The notes under the pieces are model-generated. The model had not been told where the DNA came from. It searched no databases and saw nothing but the letters and a program-made list of their open reading frames with translations. DNA of 64,000 nt from Polyangiaceae bacterium (lineage in GTDB: Bacteria; Myxococcota_A; Polyangia; Polyangiales; Polyangiaceae): positions 202,769 to 266,768 of the forward strand of contig JADJXL010000023.1 of assembly GCA_016715885.1 (NCBI GenBank), read 5' to 3'. Both the position numbers and the translations under genes were made by a program. Positions 60,931-64,000 of the stretch are shown one piece after another (within the stretch, counting starts at the first letter, position 1; the number at the start of each line of letters is the position of its first letter).

Positions 60931-61314
60931 TCACGGAGGAGGCTTCTCGGTGCAAGTCTCTGTCCATCCCTTACAATCGATGAGCCATCGACACCATTTC
61001 TTTGCCACACTAGGTGACATTAAATCGACCATGACAATCCATTTTCCTTTACCATCTGCGCGTTGTGAATATTTGATTATAGCGGTAGTCCAGATGGGAC
61101 CGTTGGGTTCCTGAACGACCATGCGCCCCAATCTACTTCTGAGAAGTTCCGCGCCCGCTTCGCTACTCGCGGTGGCCACATACCGACGCGCAGCTCCTTG
61201 CTCAAAAGTAGGTAGCGAGCAAGATGCGTCGGTTTGCTCCGCGCTTATCTCAGCGGGCGAAGCACTCTCAACAATGGTAGCTGCCGTGGTGGGCGCCCGT
61301 ATCCGCCCGACCAA
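60931..61314 (-). CDS. hypothetical protein, possibly partial
   Basis: 127 residues. The C-terminal half has protein-like character (GRMVVQEPNGPIWTTAIIKYSQRADGKGKWIVMVDLMSPSVAKKWCRWLIDCKGW, with a Trp/Cys-rich end). The N-terminal half is Ala/Ser-rich and the start is not supported by a ribosome site. The region is AT-richer than the chromosome average. No family recognised. It may be a truncated accessory gene. Confidence 0.4.
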   Translation of the reverse strand: MVGRIRAPTTAATIVESASPAEISAEQTDASCSLPTFEQGAARRYVATASSEAGAELLRSRLGRMVVQEPNGPIWTTAIIKYSQRADGKGKWIVMVDLMSPSVAKKWCRWLIDCKGWTETCTEKPPP

Positions 61315-61413
61315 CTTCCACCCCGACGCCTGCCGTGCACCGCTGCACGCTCAACGCGGACGCGTGCATCGCTTTACGGATGCGCCCGCACCGCCGACTG
61401 ATGCGATGAAGCG

Positions 61414-63010
61414 TTCAGATGTCGTTCATCAGCCTCAGGCAATGCCCGGGCGCCAGACGTTGGGGCAAGAGCTCATCCAGGCGACTCGTGGGCCAGTCGG
61501 ATTGCAGCGCTTCGATCGCCGTCTGTCAGGTATTCGAGCGGATTGAGCCCGTTTTGTGACAGGATCCGGTGGAGCGTAAAGCACGGCGAGCCTTTCTGCG
61601 CCAAGGTCGGATCCCGCAAACAGGAAAATGCTTTCACCTAGCGCAACCCAACGTAATCGTCTCTCGGCTTCGCCGTTGCTCGATCTCGAACTGGTCATCC
61701 GACAAGCACCGACGCCACAGCTTCGCTTTTCAGCGTACCGCCGCATCGAGGAATTGTTTTCCGAATCGCTTGCGACCGACGTCGCGGTCCATTGATAGAG
61801 CTCGTCCACGAGCGGCACGCTGCCGCAACGTCCTTTGCGCGAGCCGTTTATCTTCGCTGGAAAGCTTGTGCTCCTTGTATTCGCGCTTTCGAGGTTGTGA
61901 TCGCCCTTGCAAGAAATTGATCGCCGGCCGCTCCGGACATCGCCGAGCTTCGCAGCTCCTCGAATTTGCGCCGAATGTGCATCCCGCGGCCGAGACGACG
62001 CTCCGCCGGGAACGATCTCCGTATCGCCATCCATGGCATCTCGAAGCCTTTTTCGTACCCGGCGTACCGGTCGCCTTGCAAATGGGCCGCGGGAACCATC
62101 GAGTAAATTTTGACGGCCCATCCGGCTTCCAATTCCGGCGTGTAGTGGAATGCGCCTTGTCCCGTCCCCGAATACGCCTGCCGTGCCCTCGTTTCCCGCC
62201 GCCATTTGGATGGTCTCTGTTCAGCTGCCAGCAACCCGTGTCATCCACCATTGATGTACTGGGATGCAATTGCCTTTTCCGCGCGCGCCCAGCAACTGGA
62301 GCGAGCACACGAGCGCAAAAGCCGACCAGTCTCCGATCGTCGATGTCGACAGCGGTACGCCCATGCGCGCGAATTCCTCGCATTGCCGAGGGAAGCGGCA
62401 TGGAATCCCCGCACTCTGTCCGACGATTTTCCGCGAGCAGTCCCTGGAGGCGGGTCGCCCTTTATCCATGACTTTTTCGCTCGGCGACACCACCACGCCC
62501 TTATCACAAACGCCGCCAGGAGTTTTTCTCAAGCTCCTCGATGACCACGAATTTGGCCGGAATGAAGTCCAAAATCTGACTCTTGACGTAATCCATGCCG
62601 TCTTGTCAGCGCCACACGCAGCACATTTTCCGCAGCCCCTTCGGGCAAGGCAATCACCTTCTGTTGCCGAGGCAAGTTGCTCGGCATGGATTGCGGCCCT
62701 TGTGGCCTTCTGAGCGGCATGGGCGGGTTGTTTCGGTGGTGCGGGTGGCGGCGCTTCGGGTGCACCTTCGCCGAGTTTCGCGAGCATTGCCTTCAAGGTC
62801 TTCGGTACTGATTTTCTCGCTCTTGCGCCCGTACGGTGAGCGCAACGCCTTTTGGCAACCGCATGGCGAGCGCCGTGTTTTCCCTCTTTGACCCGCAACA
62901 AAAGGTCCATGACCAGCGCGATGAGCTCGTTCGATGCGGCTTCGCTTCGGCCATCGCCTGGAGTTTGCGCGCGCATGTCGCGCTTGGTCAATGTGGCGTG
63001 AGTTTGTCGA
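61414..63010 (-). pseudogene. IS66-family transposase (TnpC) remnant, many frameshifts
   Basis: Pieces of an IS66 TnpC occur in order across all three minus-strand frames: NELIALVMDLLLRVKE, GRKSEKISTEDL, KAMLAKLGEGAPEAPPPAPP (start region), then SPSEKVMDKGRP, VPLSTSTIGDWSAF, FHYTPELEAGWAVKIYSMVP, GDRYAGYEKGF, IRRKFEELRSS (catalytic core region), FLFAGSDLGAERLAVLY and finally DWPTSRLDELLPQ near the stop at 61414. The element is clearly dead. It occupies most of the right end of the window. Confidence 0.75.
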
Positions 63011-63164
63011 TGGGGGAGGTGACAGCGAGCGCCCCGTACCGGATGGCGCTGCGAGGTTAACAGAACGATGGAAATTTTTCCTCGTTTGTCGCCGGAGCTT
63101 TCCCACGATTTGGAGGCGCACCACAAGATGTGGCGGCTGGTACCCCAGGCAGCATTGTCTGCGC

Positions 63165-63535
63165 GGCGCACGAGCCTGAAGCGCTCTTATGTGTCGCCGT
63201 GCATCGCTCAAGTCGATATCTTTGAGGAGCAATTCCAGCTCCGCGGCGCCGACTTTGACGTGACGAGCGCTGGATGGTACGCGGCATTGGGTAGTGGAAA
63301 ATGGCTCCGGGGCAAGCTCAGCTTAAGGGCAGGGATGCAATATCCGGTGGGATCCCAGAAAAGGACGCGCGGATCTGGTCCCTCGACGGAACTTGAAAAC
63401 AAAAGATGCCTGACGCTGGTCTTCGCCGATGACCTTCAGTAACGGCTTATGGCGGACAAAACCATCGAAGCTCTGCGGTGATCCGGTAGGCGCGGCAGCC
63501 AACAAATGCGCAAATGCCGGCGGAAGCGTGAACAT
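63165..63535 (-). pseudogene. IS66 accessory protein TnpB remnant
   Basis: Starts MFTLPPAFAHLLAAAPTG at 63535 and continues QSFDGFV, FVFKFRRGTRSARP, then in another frame VLFWDPTGYCIPALKLSLPRSHFPLP, then LLKDIDLSDARRHIRAL. This is the order of IS66 Orf2/TnpB (SFDGL, FRNRRGDR, WDRTGYxLW, RLERGRFxxP). It lies directly upstream of the TnpC remnant, as in intact IS66 elements. Confidence 0.7.
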
Positions 63536-63540
63536 TATTT

Positions 63541-64000
63541 CGCATCGTCCGTTCCTAGGCACATCGAGGCACCCGGCGCAGCGTCGCATCGTCGGACCAG
63601 GCAGACGCGGCATCAGTATTGCGACCGTCGACAACGACATCGCATGCGTGCTGGTTGGCGTCCCCGCATCGAGCCCGCAATCCCGCGAGACGACGTGGAC
63701 AGGCAGAAATGCGTGCGGCAGAAAAGTTCGCGCGGTATGCTCAAGCCGTCGAGCAAGCGTACTTTTCAGTTGCCAACGCCATGACTAGCGGAATGCGCTG
63801 CGACACCAACGCGCACCCTAAACTCAGCCGTTGTCCTGCGCGCTATTGTGTTTCCTTCACTTCCTTTACAAGCTTCGCCTTTTAGGCGATGCGGAGCCCA
63901 GCCATCCTGACCTCCGGTCGTGGTACGATCATAGTGCAACCGGTGGGCCCGCTCCGGTGCGTAGGATGGCCGATGGTTACGCCGCAAGTGCCCGTTCGCC
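63541..64000 (-). other. unassigned right end of the window
   Basis: An IS66 tnpA would be expected here on the minus strand, but I could not recognise one. No other gene, RNA or repeat is evident. The sequence may be IS66 debris. Confidence 0.3.

Overview
The window is high-GC bacterial DNA that reads like a myxobacterium of the Polyangiales (Sorangium/Polyangium type). The grounds are many lipoproteins with Ser/Gly/Ala-rich linkers, Ser/Thr kinases fused to other domains, an RsbU/SpoIIE partner-switching operon, an EF-G paralogue and plentiful mobile-element debris. Genus is an inference; there is no rRNA here.

Layout. 1-18.6 kb holds chromosomal housekeeping and surface genes: a lytic transglycosylase lipoprotein, an AAA-ATPase/PD-(D/E)XK protein, a lamin-tail/TIG lipoprotein, a four-repeat pacifastin-like Cys-rich lipoprotein, a GH113-like TIM-barrel hydrolase, a family X DNA polymerase with an eroded PHP domain, an EF-G-like GTPase, a TrkA-N membrane protein, a nucleotidyltransferase, a FabV-like reductase and a TIGR01777 epimerase. 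18.6-24.5 kb is a minus-strand run of kinase-FGE fusion, VWA protein and TPR/HEAT protein. 24.7-26.1 kb has two divergent envelope genes.

26.5-33.8 kb is a compact regulatory island: two SpoIIE-type phosphatases (one with a Cache sensor and HAMP), slr1658/slr1659-like ATPase and STAS-like regulators, one natural fusion of those two, and an STAS-like domain fused to a SAM methyltransferase. Most junctions are overlapping or very short. 34.07-34.82 kb is a lipoprotein with a thioredoxin-type fold in which an in-frame TGA occupies the first position of a would-be CxxC motif and is followed by a SECIS-like hairpin, so I read it as a selenoprotein. A tRNA-Arg(CCG), an L,D-transpeptidase, a small carrier-protein operon, histidine ammonia-lyase, a frameshift-riddled metallopeptidase-like gene and a kinase follow.

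45.3-51.4 kb is one minus-strand operon, almost entirely translationally coupled: acyltransferase, KAS III, crotonase, archaeal-type HMG-CoA synthase, a thiolase-like protein without the usual Cys/His, a DUF35 protein, an acyl carrier protein and a free-standing NFACT-R protein. From 51.5 kb to the end is accessory DNA: a RAYT transposase with nearby palindromes, an RHS fragment, a hydrolase, a frameshifted IS4/Tn5-like transposase, an exact 43-bp-period tandem array, a 546-bp direct duplication flanking an ATPase/nuclease gene, and a decayed IS66 element.

Scattered through the intergenic spaces is one family of about 150-bp hairpin-rich repeats (13.3, 18.2, 22.0, 33.8, 34.8, 43.5 kb, plus an inner module alone at 14.5 kb). 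Several genes carry single-base frameshifts (37.1, 46.9, 56.05 kb, and many at 41.8-43.4 kb); some may be assembly errors rather than biology.
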